The notes beneath the pieces are model-generated. The model did not search any database and was not told where the DNA came from. It saw only the letters and a list, made by a program, of their open reading frames with translations. The translations under genes were made by a program, and so were the position numbers. A stretch of 30,422 nucleotides of DNA from JBAXAM01 sp037142515. Lineage in GTDB: Bacteria; Pseudomonadota; Gammaproteobacteria; UBA9339. The first letter of the stretch is position 1. Each line of letters begins with the position of its first letter. The stretch is from positions 1 through 30,422 of the forward strand of contig JBAXAM010000015.1 in the NCBI GenBank assembly GCA_037142515.1, read 5' to 3'. Below are positions 16,388-25,198 of this stretch, one piece after another.

Positions 16388-19024
16388 ATGCTTGCACAAA
16401 AAGGTTATATGCCTGATCCATTATCAAATAGATCACTAATCTCAAATATTATCCCAAAAAGCGATTTAGCGCATTGTTTGTTGCTTTTTCTTTTTGGCGC
16501 GCTAATGCTTTTTATTCGCATCATACCAAACTACACAAAAATATTTACTAACTGGCCTGGAGAATATGGCAATTATGTGAATTTTGCCGCAGATGACGCG
16601 ATTTATCATATGCGATTTATACACAATACCATCCATCATTTTCCCTGGCGTGTTTTTTTTGATCCATTTACCCACTTTCCTTTTGGTAGTTATGTGGCCT
16701 TTGGCCCTTTATTTACCATTATTATTGCAACTGTTGCCTTGATTGCTGGATTTGGCCATCCTAGCCATGAATTAATTAATCATATTAGCGCATATGTGCC
16801 ACCAGTCATGGCGATGCTATGTTTAATTCCAGTATACCTTATTGTACGCAAACTTTTCGGTAAAACACCAGCCATTATTAGCGCCTTTATTTTAACATTT
16901 TCACCAGGGGAGTTTTTAGGTCGCTCAACGCTTGGATTTGTCGATCACCATGTTGCTGAGGTTTTATTTTCAACAACAACTTGCGCTTTTTTAATTTATG
17001 CACTAGCCGCCGCAAAATCTTCTAATTTCACCTTATCACACATCAAACATCAAAACAATCGAACCACTTTAATTTATGGCCTACTTTGCGGCATCTCATT
17101 TGGTTTGTTTATTTTAACGTGGCAAGGAGCATCACTGTTTGGCGCAATTTTTTTAATATTTTTTATTACACAGCTATTAATTGACCATACCAAAAATAGC
17201 AACACTGATTATCTGTTATTCTTAGCAAGCTCAATCTATATCCCATCAGCAATAATAGTTTTGCCTTATGTGTTAACTACTCCGTTAACGCTATATCCAG
17301 CAAATAACATTCCAATTTTAGCTATAATCTTCGTGATTTTTGCTGCTTGCTACTTATTACACATAACCCTTAAACGCAATCAATTAGCAAACCAACTGTA
17401 CCCCTTGGCGCTCGCTGCCATGTTTGCTTTAGTGATTTTTATTTTAAACAAATGCTTTCCTCAAGCTTATGCTCTTATCTGCTATGGTTGTAAACTATTG
17501 TTCCATCCAACTCCCGGAATGGCTACTATTTCTGAAGTACATCCAACCATTCTTAATTATAATGGTAAAATCAGCGCACAGCTGTTCTGGACTAGTTTAT
17601 TCTGGACAATGCCTCTAACCATTGTTGGTATAGGTTACTTGGGTTATCGTGTTCATAAAAACCCGCATCCAGCAGAAGTTTTTTTATTTATTTGGACACT
17701 TATTGTTATTGCCGCAACTTGCGCACAACTTCGTTTTAATTATTATTTGGCTATTAGTGTTGCTTGTCTTTCCGGTTTATCTATTCATTTTCTATTTGGC
17801 CTAACAAGCTATTCAAATCCCACAAGAAAATTTGACATGAGATTACAAAAATTTTGTTTTTTGTTTCTTTTCTTTTTTGTTGTTTTTCTTATTATCAACC
17901 CAATATTGCAGTTTTTAATAAAAGATTCAATACCATGCGGCCCTCACATTACCCGTGAATGGTATAACACTCTAATATGGTTAAAAAATCACACACCAAA
18001 TCCTCAAGGAAAAATTATCGATAAAAACTTTGACTACACTGCCGGATATTATCCAGTACCAAAAGATTTAAAAGCATATTATAACTATCCAAAAAATGCA
18101 TATGGGATAATGTCTTGGTGGGATTCTGGCCACCAAATTACTTACATTGCCAAACGCATTCCTAACGCAACACCATTTCAAGATGGTGTTGTCGAAAAGG
18201 ATGGCAAAGCAGGTGCGGCACCATTTTTTACCACCACATCAGAAGAACAGGCTATCAGAAATCTCGAAGACGTTGGTTCGAGGTATGTAATCATCGATAA
18301 AGACATGGCTACTAAAAAATTCATGGCTATAGCAGTTTGGAGTGGCGATACTCAAGGCTGGTACGAATCCAAGGATATTAAAATCACCCAAAATATTAGC
18401 TTCAAAGCATCGGTTGACTCACCAAAATTTTCACAATCAATGATGGGTCAACTTTACTATAATGACGCCAATGGATTGCAACATTTTCGTTTAATCCATG
18501 AAGATGAGGGTGGCTACTTTGTCCAAATAAGGCGAGGAAAAATTAACCAAAAACTGCGCACTGTAAATCTAAGTACTTATGAGTTGCTTTTCAAAGATTA
18601 TAACGAAGCCTCAAATGCCACAAAAGCGGTAAACCAGCTTGTGTCAGATAAAGACCACACTACTTTTGCCTTTTTCGCACGTTCGCCCGTAAAATTAGTA
18701 AAAATATTTGAAAAAGTAAAAGGGGCAATAATTGACGGCAAAGTTCCACATAACATTTCTGACAATACTCAAGTTAAATTAAAGCTACAGCTCAAAACAA
18801 AATACGATCGAATTTTTATTTACGAACAAACAACAAAAGTAAATAAAGGCAAATATAGTTTCGTCGTTCCTTATCCTACTACAAAAATGTATGGCGCCGA
18901 TTACAGTTACGATATTGAGCCTACTGGCAATTATCAAATTCAAGTTAACAAAAAAATTATTAATGTTTTTGTACCGGAAAACGCTATAGTACTTGGCGCG
19001 AACATTAAGGCTGTAAATTTTTAA
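16388..19024 (+). CDS. STT3/AglB/PglB-like oligosaccharyltransferase
   Basis: An integral-membrane GT-C enzyme of 878 residues from ATG 16388. A TTG at 16364 lies over the promoter; ATG 16409 has a better AAGG site and is the main alternative. About a dozen hydrophobic segments in the first ~500 residues precede a soluble C-terminal domain. All catalytic motifs are visible: the first acidic motif in ADDAIYHMR (Asp70), GFVDHHVAE at 183-191, TISE at 380-383 (the TIxE motif of the external loop), and WWDSG at 577-581, where most homologues have WWDYG. Such enzymes move a lipid-linked glycan to Asn in N-x-S/T. No pgl/agl glycan-assembly genes are in the window, so the donor is unknown. kbl follows 25 nt later. 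Confidence 0.88.
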   Translation: MLAQKGYMPDPLSNRSLISNIIPKSDLAHCLLLFLFGALMLFIRIIPNYTKIFTNWPGEYGNYVNFAADDAIYHMRFIHNTIHHFPWRVFFDPFTHFPFGSYVAFGPLFTIIIATVALIAGFGHPSHELINHISAYVPPVMAMLCLIPVYLIVRKLFGKTPAIISAFILTFSPGEFLGRSTLGFVDHHVAEVLFSTTTCAFLIYALAAAKSSNFTLSHIKHQNNRTTLIYGLLCGISFGLFILTWQGASLFGAIFLIFFITQLLIDHTKNSNTDYLLFLASSIYIPSAIIVLPYVLTTPLTLYPANNIPILAIIFVIFAACYLLHITLKRNQLANQLYPLALAAMFALVIFILNKCFPQAYALICYGCKLLFHPTPGMATISEVHPTILNYNGKISAQLFWTSLFWTMPLTIVGIGYLGYRVHKNPHPAEVFLFIWTLIVIAATCAQLRFNYYLAISVACLSGLSIHFLFGLTSYSNPTRKFDMRLQKFCFLFLFFFVVFLIINPILQFLIKDSIPCGPHITREWYNTLIWLKNHTPNPQGKIIDKNFDYTAGYYPVPKDLKAYYNYPKNAYGIMSWWDSGHQITYIAKRIPNATPFQDGVVEKDGKAGAAPFFTTTSEEQAIRNLEDVGSRYVIIDKDMATKKFMAIAVWSGDTQGWYESKDIKITQNISFKASVDSPKFSQSMMGQLYYNDANGLQHFRLIHEDEGGYFVQIRRGKINQKLRTVNLSTYELLFKDYNEASNATKAVNQLVSDKDHTTFAFFARSPVKLVKIFEKVKGAIIDGKVPHNISDNTQVKLKLQLKTKYDRIFIYEQTTKVNKGKYSFVVPYPTTKMYGADYSYDIEPTGNYQIQVNKKIINVFVPENAIVLGANIKAVNF

Positions 19025-19049
19025 AATAACTTTATGAGGATACTATTTT

Positions 19050-20240
19050 ATGACGAATAAATTTGGCAACTACTTAAATGAAGAATTAAAAAAACTTCAA
19101 GAAGCTGGGCTCTACAAACAAGAGCGTATTATTACCACACCTCAAGGAGCAATAATAAAAACTTCTAATAATACAGAAGTAATTAACATGTGTGCTAATA
19201 ATTACTTGGGGTTATCTAATAATCTAGAATTGGCCGCTGCTGCAAAAACGGCATTAGATAAATATGGGTTTGGTTTATCATCCGTACGTTTTATCTGCGG
19301 CACACAAGATATACACAAAGAGCTAGAAAAGCGCCTAAGCAGTTTTCTAGGAATGGAAGATACTATTCTATACTCCTCATGTTTTGATGCTAATGGCGGA
19401 TTATTTGAAGCGTTGTTTGCCCCAGAAGATGCAGTAATCAGCGACAGCTTAAATCATGCTAGCATTATTGATGGCGTACGCTTATGCAAGGCACAAAGAT
19501 TTCGCTATAACACCAATGACATGTCAGATTTGGAACTTAAACTTAAAGAAGCAAAAAACTGTCGTTATAGAATGATTGTTACTGACGGTGTATTTTCCAT
19601 GGATGGCACTATTGCCAATTTACCTGCAATTTGTGAATTAGCTGCTCAGTACGATGCGTTGGTAGCCGTTGATGATTCGCATGCAGTCGGTTTTATGGGT
19701 GAAAATGGTCGCGGCACACATGAATACAACAACGTTATGGGCAAAGTTGATATCATAACCGGAACACTAGGCAAAGCTTTAGGTGGCGCATCTGGTGGTT
19801 ATACCAGCGGAAAAAAAGAAGTGATTGATTGGCTGAGGCAAAAATCACGACCATATTTATTTTCAAATACTTTAGCTCCAATGATTGCTGCCACCTCCAT
19901 TAAAGTTCTCGACTTACTTGAAGGCAGCTCTTCGCTACGTAAAAAATTAAAAGACAATGCTGCTTATTTTAGAAAAGGTTTACAGGAACTTGGGTTTAAT
20001 ATTACTCCAGGAGAACACCCAATTATTCCTGTAATGCTAGGCGATGCAAAGCTTGCAAAAACCATGGCCGACAAATTACTCACTGAAGGTATTTATGCAA
20101 TCGGATTTTCTTATCCAGTAGTACCAGAAGGCAAAGCTCGAATTCGTACACAAGTTTCTGCTGCACATGAAAAGACGCATCTAGATAAGGCTCTACTTGC
20201 TTTTGCCAAGGTTGGAAAAGCTTTAGAAATCATTAAATAA
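19050..20240 (+). CDS. kbl: Glycine C-acetyltransferase (2-amino-3-ketobutyrate CoA ligase)
   Basis: A 396-residue PLP enzyme of the alpha-oxoamine synthase family. The PLP lysine is Lys242 in GTLGKALGGASGG; Asp208 and His211 in VDDSHAVGF contact the cofactor. It cleaves 2-amino-3-ketobutyrate with CoA to glycine and acetyl-CoA. The threonine dehydrogenase gene follows 14 nt later, which separates it from the related BioF and HemA. A GAGG ribosome-binding site precedes the ATG. Length is normal. Confidence 0.95.
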   Translation: MTNKFGNYLNEELKKLQEAGLYKQERIITTPQGAIIKTSNNTEVINMCANNYLGLSNNLELAAAAKTALDKYGFGLSSVRFICGTQDIHKELEKRLSSFLGMEDTILYSSCFDANGGLFEALFAPEDAVISDSLNHASIIDGVRLCKAQRFRYNTNDMSDLELKLKEAKNCRYRMIVTDGVFSMDGTIANLPAICELAAQYDALVAVDDSHAVGFMGENGRGTHEYNNVMGKVDIITGTLGKALGGASGGYTSGKKEVIDWLRQKSRPYLFSNTLAPMIAATSIKVLDLLEGSSSLRKKLKDNAAYFRKGLQELGFNITPGEHPIIPVMLGDAKLAKTMADKLLTEGIYAIGFSYPVVPEGKARIRTQVSAAHEKTHLDKALLAFAKVGKALEIIK

Positions 20241-20254
20241 ATTTTGGAGGAAAA

Positions 20255-21280
20255 ATGAAATCACTAGCAAAATTAAAAAAAGAAGTAGGTTTGTGGATGC
20301 AAGATGCGCAGGTACCTGAAATCGGACCCAATGATGTTTTGATTAAAATTAAAAAAACCGCAATCTGCGGCACTGATGTTCACATATACAATTGGGATGA
20401 ATGGTCACAAAAGACTATTAAAGTGCCAATGATTGTTGGACATGAATTTGTCGGTGAAATCGCTGATATTGGCGATGGTGTAACTAATTTTAAGCGGGGA
20501 GATCGCGTTTCCGGTGAAGGACATATCGCTTGTAATTCCTGCCGTAACTGCAAAGCTGGCCGTAGACACTTGTGCCGCAAAAATATTGGTGTTGGCGTTA
20601 CCCGCCAGGGGTGCTTTGCTGAATATTTATCCATACCTGCGGCAAATACTTATCCAATTCCTCCGGAAATTAGTGATGATCTTGCATCAATTTTCGACCC
20701 GTTTGGTAATGCTGCACATGTCGCTCTATCTTTTGACTTAGTTGGTGAAGACGTCTTAATTACCGGAGCCGGACCGATCGGCTTGATGTCTGCAGCTATT
20801 GCTCGTCATGTCGGTGCGCGCCATGTTGTTATTACCGACGTAAACGACTACCGACTCGAGCTGGCACGAAAAATGGGCTTCAACCAAGCTATCAATATTA
20901 AACATAACTCTATAGAAAAAGTTATAAAAGACCTGAAAATGCAAGAAGGTTTCGGTGTTGGCTTTGAGATGTCTGGCAATAGCGAAGCTTTTAATATGAT
21001 GCTAGAGCATATGAATCACGCAGGTAAAGTTGCATTACTTGGTTTTTTACCACAATCAACAACAATCGATTGGAACAAAATTATTATGAAGGGCTTATTA
21101 GTCAAAGGTATTTACGGCCGCGAAATGTTTGAAACCTGGTACAAAATGGTTGCTATGCTACAAAGCGGATTAAATATTGATCCAATTATAACTCACCACT
21201 TTGCCATTAATGATTTTGCCCGTGGTTTCGAGGTAATGCGTTCTGGCAAAAGTGGCAAAGTGATTTTAGACTGGGAGTAA
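20255..21280 (+). CDS. tdh: L-threonine 3-dehydrogenase
   Basis: A 341-residue zinc-dependent medium-chain dehydrogenase. The catalytic zinc Cys38 is in CGTDVHIYNWDEW, and GHEFVGEI is at 62-69. The structural zinc is held by Cys93, Cys96, Cys99 and Cys107. The NAD-binding motif is GAGPIG. It oxidises threonine to 2-amino-3-ketobutyrate, the substrate of Kbl, so the pair forms one pathway. The ribosome-binding site is strong (GGAGG). It ends only 4 nt from the stop of the convergent ygfX gene. Confidence 0.96.
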   Translation: MKSLAKLKKEVGLWMQDAQVPEIGPNDVLIKIKKTAICGTDVHIYNWDEWSQKTIKVPMIVGHEFVGEIADIGDGVTNFKRGDRVSGEGHIACNSCRNCKAGRRHLCRKNIGVGVTRQGCFAEYLSIPAANTYPIPPEISDDLASIFDPFGNAAHVALSFDLVGEDVLITGAGPIGLMSAAIARHVGARHVVITDVNDYRLELARKMGFNQAINIKHNSIEKVIKDLKMQEGFGVGFEMSGNSEAFNMMLEHMNHAGKVALLGFLPQSTTIDWNKIIMKGLLVKGIYGREMFETWYKMVAMLQSGLNIDPIITHHFAINDFARGFEVMRSGKSGKVILDWE

Positions 21281-21284
21281 TCAT

Positions 21285-21713
21285 CTAAAAATACTTAAGC
21301 AATACTTTAAGTTTTCGAAAATCATCCTCATCCCCCATAGCATCTCTTGCTATGGGGAGGGGAATCTTTAAGAACTTTTTTGCAGAAATAAAATTTAATA
21401 CAATTAAGAAATTAGAAATGAATAGGGGCTTACTAAGAAGCACTTGTTCTGTGTTATTGGATTTGTTTTTTAAATACCAGTCGCCACCACCAGTTTGCCA
21501 AAACTCAACTATTGCCAGAGAACTATTGCGTAATGCATAAGTTCTTAGCACTATTACCAAATGCACTAAAACACAAGCTACAAAAGCTATTTTTCCCCAA
21601 AAAATAAACGGCATAAAGCTAATACAAAATATGGCGCCTACATGCATAAACATAAAAAGCGCACATAATGCCCAGGATTTTTGTAATTGAAATTTTGACA
21701 ATAATATATTCAT
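21285..21713 (-). CDS. ygfX: YgfX (CptA) family membrane protein
   Basis: A 142-residue protein with two N-terminal membrane segments (about 13-33 and 37-57) and a cytoplasmic tail. The family features are the start FQLQKSWAL, GGGDWYLKNK in the middle, and LSKPLFISNFLIVLNF followed by DEDDFRKLKVLLKYF at the end. In E. coli the homologue is encoded with SdhE and was described as a toxin affecting cytoskeletal proteins; here no sdhE-like gene is adjacent. It is divergent from the DUF4389 gene and convergent with tdh. Similarity is at family level only. Confidence 0.75.
   Translation of the reverse strand: MNILLSKFQLQKSWALCALFMFMHVGAIFCISFMPFIFWGKIAFVACVLVHLVIVLRTYALRNSSLAIVEFWQTGGGDWYLKNKSNNTEQVLLSKPLFISNFLIVLNFISAKKFLKIPLPIARDAMGDEDDFRKLKVLLKYF
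21333..21357. other. Perfect 10-bp hairpin inside the 3' end of ygfX
   Basis: CCCCATAGCA (21333-21342) and TGCTATGGGG (21348-21357) are exact complements around a 5-nt loop. It lies within ygfX and 53 nt past the tdh stop. There is no T run on either strand, so it is not a standard terminator. It could protect or end the tdh transcript. Confidence 0.5.
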
Positions 21714-21773
21714 TGTTTACTCAAAAGTATGATAGAATTGCTATTATCAACTTATAAGTAAAAAGGAGCAAAT

Positions 21774-22043
21774 ATGGATAATCTAAAGGAAAAACTACTG
21801 GTAAAAGACAAGTGGTTGCGTGGATTGTTTATGTTGTTTTTTATAGTAATTAAATATCTTGTATCATGGCTTATCGCTTTGATTGCATTATTTCAGTTTG
21901 TTGTCGACTTATTAATGGACAAACCAAACGAAAAACTTCTAGCTTTTACTAAACAACTAAATTCTTATCTTTTACAGATCGTAAATTTCCTGACTTTCAA
22001 TTCCGAAAAAAAGCCTTTTCCATTTACCAGCTGGCCTAGCTAA
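21774..22043 (+). CDS. DUF4389 family membrane protein
   Basis: An 89-residue protein of unknown function. A long hydrophobic stretch (about 17-47) forms one or two membrane segments, followed by the family motif DKPNEKLLAFTKQLNSYLLQ and the C-terminal LTFNSEKKPFPFTSWP. The ribosome-binding site AAGGAG is strong. Its stop codon overlaps that of the convergent alr gene by 3 bases. I can add no function beyond the family. Confidence 0.85.
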   Translation: MDNLKEKLLVKDKWLRGLFMLFFIVIKYLVSWLIALIALFQFVVDLLMDKPNEKLLAFTKQLNSYLLQIVNFLTFNSEKKPFPFTSWPS

Positions 22044-23119
22044 CAAAATTGATAATACACACGAGAGGTTAACCGGCAAAAAAGCTCATACGATATCTCG
22101 CCTGCGCTCGCAGCTACTTTTTCTATCGGTAACCCCTTACCCCATAAGGTTACGGGCGAACCAACTTTTGCATTTGGTATTGGACGCAAATCAACTCCGA
22201 TCATATCCATTGCCACCCGCCCAACTAACTGCGTGCATATACCGTTAACTAAAACCGGCGTTCCATATCTAGCATTGCGTGGATAACCATGCCCATAGCC
22301 TATTGAGATAGTTCCAACTCTCATTTTTTCAGGACAACTAAAGGTGCTGCCATAACCTACGCTTGTACCTTTTTCGAGCTCGTGAATAGTTATTATGCGC
22401 GAAATAAGTGTCATTACTGGTTTTAAATTTAATTCTATCCCACTTTTATCATCAAAAGGTGATGCTCCATATAACGTAATTCCTGGACGTACCCAATGAG
22501 CGTGAGATTTCGGCCTATTAAAAATTGCAGCAGAATTAGCCATGCACCATTCGCCTTCTAGATTAGCCACAACCCGCTCAAAACAAGCAATTTGCTCTGC
22601 CGTTTTATTATTTCTAACATTATCAGCATCTGAAAAGTGCGTCATTAATCGCAAGGGCTTTTGCACCATTTTATTTTGCATTAATCTTTGGAAGGCTTCT
22701 TGAACTTGGTGAGGCTGAAAACCCAAACGATGCATACCCGTATCGATTTTAAACCAAACACGTAGTGATCTTGATAGTTTTGCTTTTTCTAGGATTTCTA
22801 TCTGCGTGAAATTATGAATCAAACATTCAAAATTACATTTTTCAATTATACCCAACTCTTCAACATCAGAAAAACCAGTTAAAATCACAATCGGTTTTTT
22901 TACTTCAGCATTATAGAGCAAAAGCGCTTCATGCAAAAACATAACACCAAAAGCCTCAACATCTTGCTCTAAGCTTTTAGCAACTTCGACTGCACCATGG
23001 CCATACGCATTAGACTTTATCATAGCCAGAATACTGCTTTTTGGCGCAGCAGCTCTAATCGTATGTAAATTATGATGCAGCGCTTCTAGATCGATATGAG
23101 CAACAGTTGGGTGATTCAT
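22040..23119 (-). CDS. alr: Alanine racemase
   Basis: A 359-residue PLP enzyme that interconverts L- and D-alanine for peptidoglycan. The PLP lysine is Lys35 in MIKSNAYGHG; the opposite catalytic base is Tyr256 in SVGYGSTF. The C-terminal motif ISYELFCRLTSRVYY is typical. It is the last gene of rpsF-rpsR-rplI-dnaB-alr, 5 nt after dnaB, a common gammaproteobacterial order. Confidence 0.96.
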   Translation of the reverse strand: MNHPTVAHIDLEALHHNLHTIRAAAPKSSILAMIKSNAYGHGAVEVAKSLEQDVEAFGVMFLHEALLLYNAEVKKPIVILTGFSDVEELGIIEKCNFECLIHNFTQIEILEKAKLSRSLRVWFKIDTGMHRLGFQPHQVQEAFQRLMQNKMVQKPLRLMTHFSDADNVRNNKTAEQIACFERVVANLEGEWCMANSAAIFNRPKSHAHWVRPGITLYGASPFDDKSGIELNLKPVMTLISRIITIHELEKGTSVGYGSTFSCPEKMRVGTISIGYGHGYPRNARYGTPVLVNGICTQLVGRVAMDMIGVDLRPIPNAKVGSPVTLWGKGLPIEKVAASAGEISYELFCRLTSRVYYQFC

Positions 23120-23124
23120 GACTC

Positions 23125-24507
23125 TTATTCCACCGAGTAATTCGACAAAGCAATATTTTCAAATCGAGTATACTGCCCCAAGAATGTTAATTTTACTTTA
23201 CCGATAGGACCATTACGCTGCTTTGCAATAATTATTTCAGCAATGCCTTTATCGGGACTATCTTCATGATAAACTTCATCGCGATAAATAAAAATAATTA
23301 AATCTGCATCTTGTTCAATTGCTCCTGACTCACGCAGATCCGACATTTGCGGACGCTTATCAGTACGCTGCTCTAAACTTCGATTAAGCTGCGACAATGC
23401 AAGTATTGGTACGTTTAATTCTTTTGCCAGCGCTTTTAGAGCGCGCGAAATTTCGGTAATTTCACCAACACGGCCCTCTTTAAATCCAGGAACGTGCATA
23501 AGCTGTAAATAATCAACAACAATCAATCCAATATCTTTATTAACACGTGCAATTCGCCTTGCACGTGCACGTAGTTCAGCAGGACTCATTGATGGTGTAT
23601 CATCAATATATAGAGTAGCCTCAGATAGCATCTCAACTGCTGAATTCAGGCGCGGCCAATCTTCATCATGCAATTTACCAGTACGAACTTTATGCTGATC
23701 GATATGCCCAAGCGAAGACATCATACGCATTGCTAAAGACTCACCTGGCATTTCCATACTAAAAACTAAAACTGCTTTTTTACCTTTGATCGCTGCATGT
23801 TCTGCAATATTCATAGCCAAGGTAGTTTTACCCATTGATGGCCGACCAGCAACAATCACAAAATCTCCTTTTTGTAGTCCAGAAGTCATTTCATCTAAAT
23901 CTGAAAAACCTGTAGATATGCCAGTTATGGTATCTTCTGAATGATAAAGAATATCAATACGCTCAGCAGCTTTAGCGAGCAGACTGCTAATACCAACCGG
24001 ACCTTGTCCACGTGAACGTTGCTCCGCAATTTTAAAAACTTTACTTTCAGCCGTATCAAGAATTTCTTTGGTTTCACGTCCTTCTGGATTAAAAGCAAGA
24101 TCAACAATTTCTCCAGAAACCCCGATTAATTGACGCAGCACTGATCGCTCACGCACAATTTCAGCATAAGCGACAATATTTGCAACGGTTGGCGTATTTT
24201 TAGCTAGCTCAAAAAGATATACTTCCCCACCAGCATTTTCTAGTTCACCGATAGCTTTTAGGGATTCTGTTAGAGTTAATACATCGAAGGGTTGATTGCG
24301 CCTACCCAAGTTTTCCATAACTTGAAAAATTAGGCGATGACCTGGGCGATAAAAATCACCTTCTTTGACCACTTCTACTACTTTATCCCAAGAGACATTA
24401 TCGAGCATCAAACCACCCAAAACTGATTGCTCAGCTTCAATTGAGTGCGGCTGAACCTTAAGCCCCTCAATTTTACTATCCTTAGTGCTCTTCATTCTTT
24501 TTGTCAA
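23125..24507 (-). CDS. dnaB: Replicative DNA helicase DnaB
   Basis: A 460-residue hexameric helicase of the replication fork. The N-terminal domain begins GLKVQPHSIEAEQSVLGGLM, Walker A is GRPSMGKTTL at 221-230, and Walker B is IGLIVVDYLQL. No intein is present. Start choice: TTG 24507 has AAAGAG at good spacing and lies 3 nt after rplI; ATG 24495 four codons later is the alternative and gives 456 residues. Both keep the conserved region. Confidence 0.96.
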   Translation of the reverse strand: MTKRMKSTKDSKIEGLKVQPHSIEAEQSVLGGLMLDNVSWDKVVEVVKEGDFYRPGHRLIFQVMENLGRRNQPFDVLTLTESLKAIGELENAGGEVYLFELAKNTPTVANIVAYAEIVRERSVLRQLIGVSGEIVDLAFNPEGRETKEILDTAESKVFKIAEQRSRGQGPVGISSLLAKAAERIDILYHSEDTITGISTGFSDLDEMTSGLQKGDFVIVAGRPSMGKTTLAMNIAEHAAIKGKKAVLVFSMEMPGESLAMRMMSSLGHIDQHKVRTGKLHDEDWPRLNSAVEMLSEATLYIDDTPSMSPAELRARARRIARVNKDIGLIVVDYLQLMHVPGFKEGRVGEITEISRALKALAKELNVPILALSQLNRSLEQRTDKRPQMSDLRESGAIEQDADLIIFIYRDEVYHEDSPDKGIAEIIIAKQRNGPIGKVKLTFLGQYTRFENIALSNYSVE

Positions 24508-24510
24508 ACT

Positions 24511-24963
24511 CTACTCTTTATCAGCAACAATATTAACTTTAATCTTCACCGTTACATCGGTATGTAGCAATAAAGTCACTTCGTACTCACCAGTATGACG
24601 TATTGGGCCTTGCGGCAAACTAACTTCGCTCTTTTTAACATCAAAACCAAGGTCTTTGAGCGAGCTTGCAATAGTGCTAGCTGAAATTGAACCAAATAAT
24701 TTACCTTCTTCAGTAGCCCTCGAGGAGATAACAGCAACTGCATCTACCAATTTAGCAGCACGTTCTTGCGCAAGCACCAATATTTCTGCTGCATGCTTCT
24801 CTAATTCGACCTGCATCTTGGCAAATTTTTCAAGATTGGTCGCTGTTGCCATAACTGCTTTGCCATAAGGTATTAAATAATTACGTGCATGACCAGCTTT
24901 GACAGACACTTTTTCGCCAATACTGCCTAAATTTCTAACTTTTTCTAAAAGAATAATTTCCAT
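24511..24963 (-). CDS. rplI: 50S ribosomal protein L9
   Basis: A 150-residue protein with the N-terminal RNA-binding domain (MEIILLEKVRNLGSIGEKV and GHARNYLIPYGKA), a long connecting helix and a C-terminal domain (GKLFGSISASTIA). Length is normal. A GAGG ribosome-binding site precedes the ATG. Confidence 0.98.
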   Translation of the reverse strand: MEIILLEKVRNLGSIGEKVSVKAGHARNYLIPYGKAVMATATNLEKFAKMQVELEKHAAEILVLAQERAAKLVDAVAVISSRATEEGKLFGSISASTIASSLKDLGFDVKKSEVSLPQGPIRHTGEYEVTLLLHTDVTVKIKVNIVADKE

Positions 24964-24988
24964 CTTTCGCCTCTGTATTCAAAATTTT

Positions 24989-25177
24989 TTAGTGTTGATC
25001 TGTATATGGTAACAATGCCAAATACCTAGCCAATTTTATTGCCCGAGACACATCCCTTTGTTTTCGTGGTGGCATATTAGTGATACGACCTGGAATAATA
25101 CGACCACTTTCTAAAACGTAAGACTTTAGCGCCTCAACATTTTTGTAATCAATTTCTTGATCTTTGTTATTTACCAT
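24989..25177 (-). CDS. rpsR: 30S ribosomal protein S18, short N-terminus
   Basis: The S18 core is clear: QEIDYKNVEALKSYV, SGRIIPGRIT and AIKLARYLALLPYTD. At 62 residues it is about 12 shorter than E. coli S18 (75). The missing part is the basic N-terminal tail (ARYFRRRKFCRF in E. coli). The start is secure: the rpsF stop codon TAA lies in the same frame 7 codons upstream with no ATG, GTG or TTG between, and ATG 25177 has an AGGGG ribosome-binding site. The shortening is therefore real in this sequence unless there is a sequencing error. Neighbours rpsF and rplI are in the usual order. Confidence 0.95.
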   Translation of the reverse strand: MVNNKDQEIDYKNVEALKSYVLESGRIIPGRITNMPPRKQRDVSRAIKLARYLALLPYTDQH

Positions 25178-25198
25178 AATTCTTACCCCTATAAAATA

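Noticed and set aside
21333..21357. Hairpin in ygfX as a rho-independent terminator of tdh
   Set aside because: The stem is strong but no T run follows on either strand; kept only as a structural feature.
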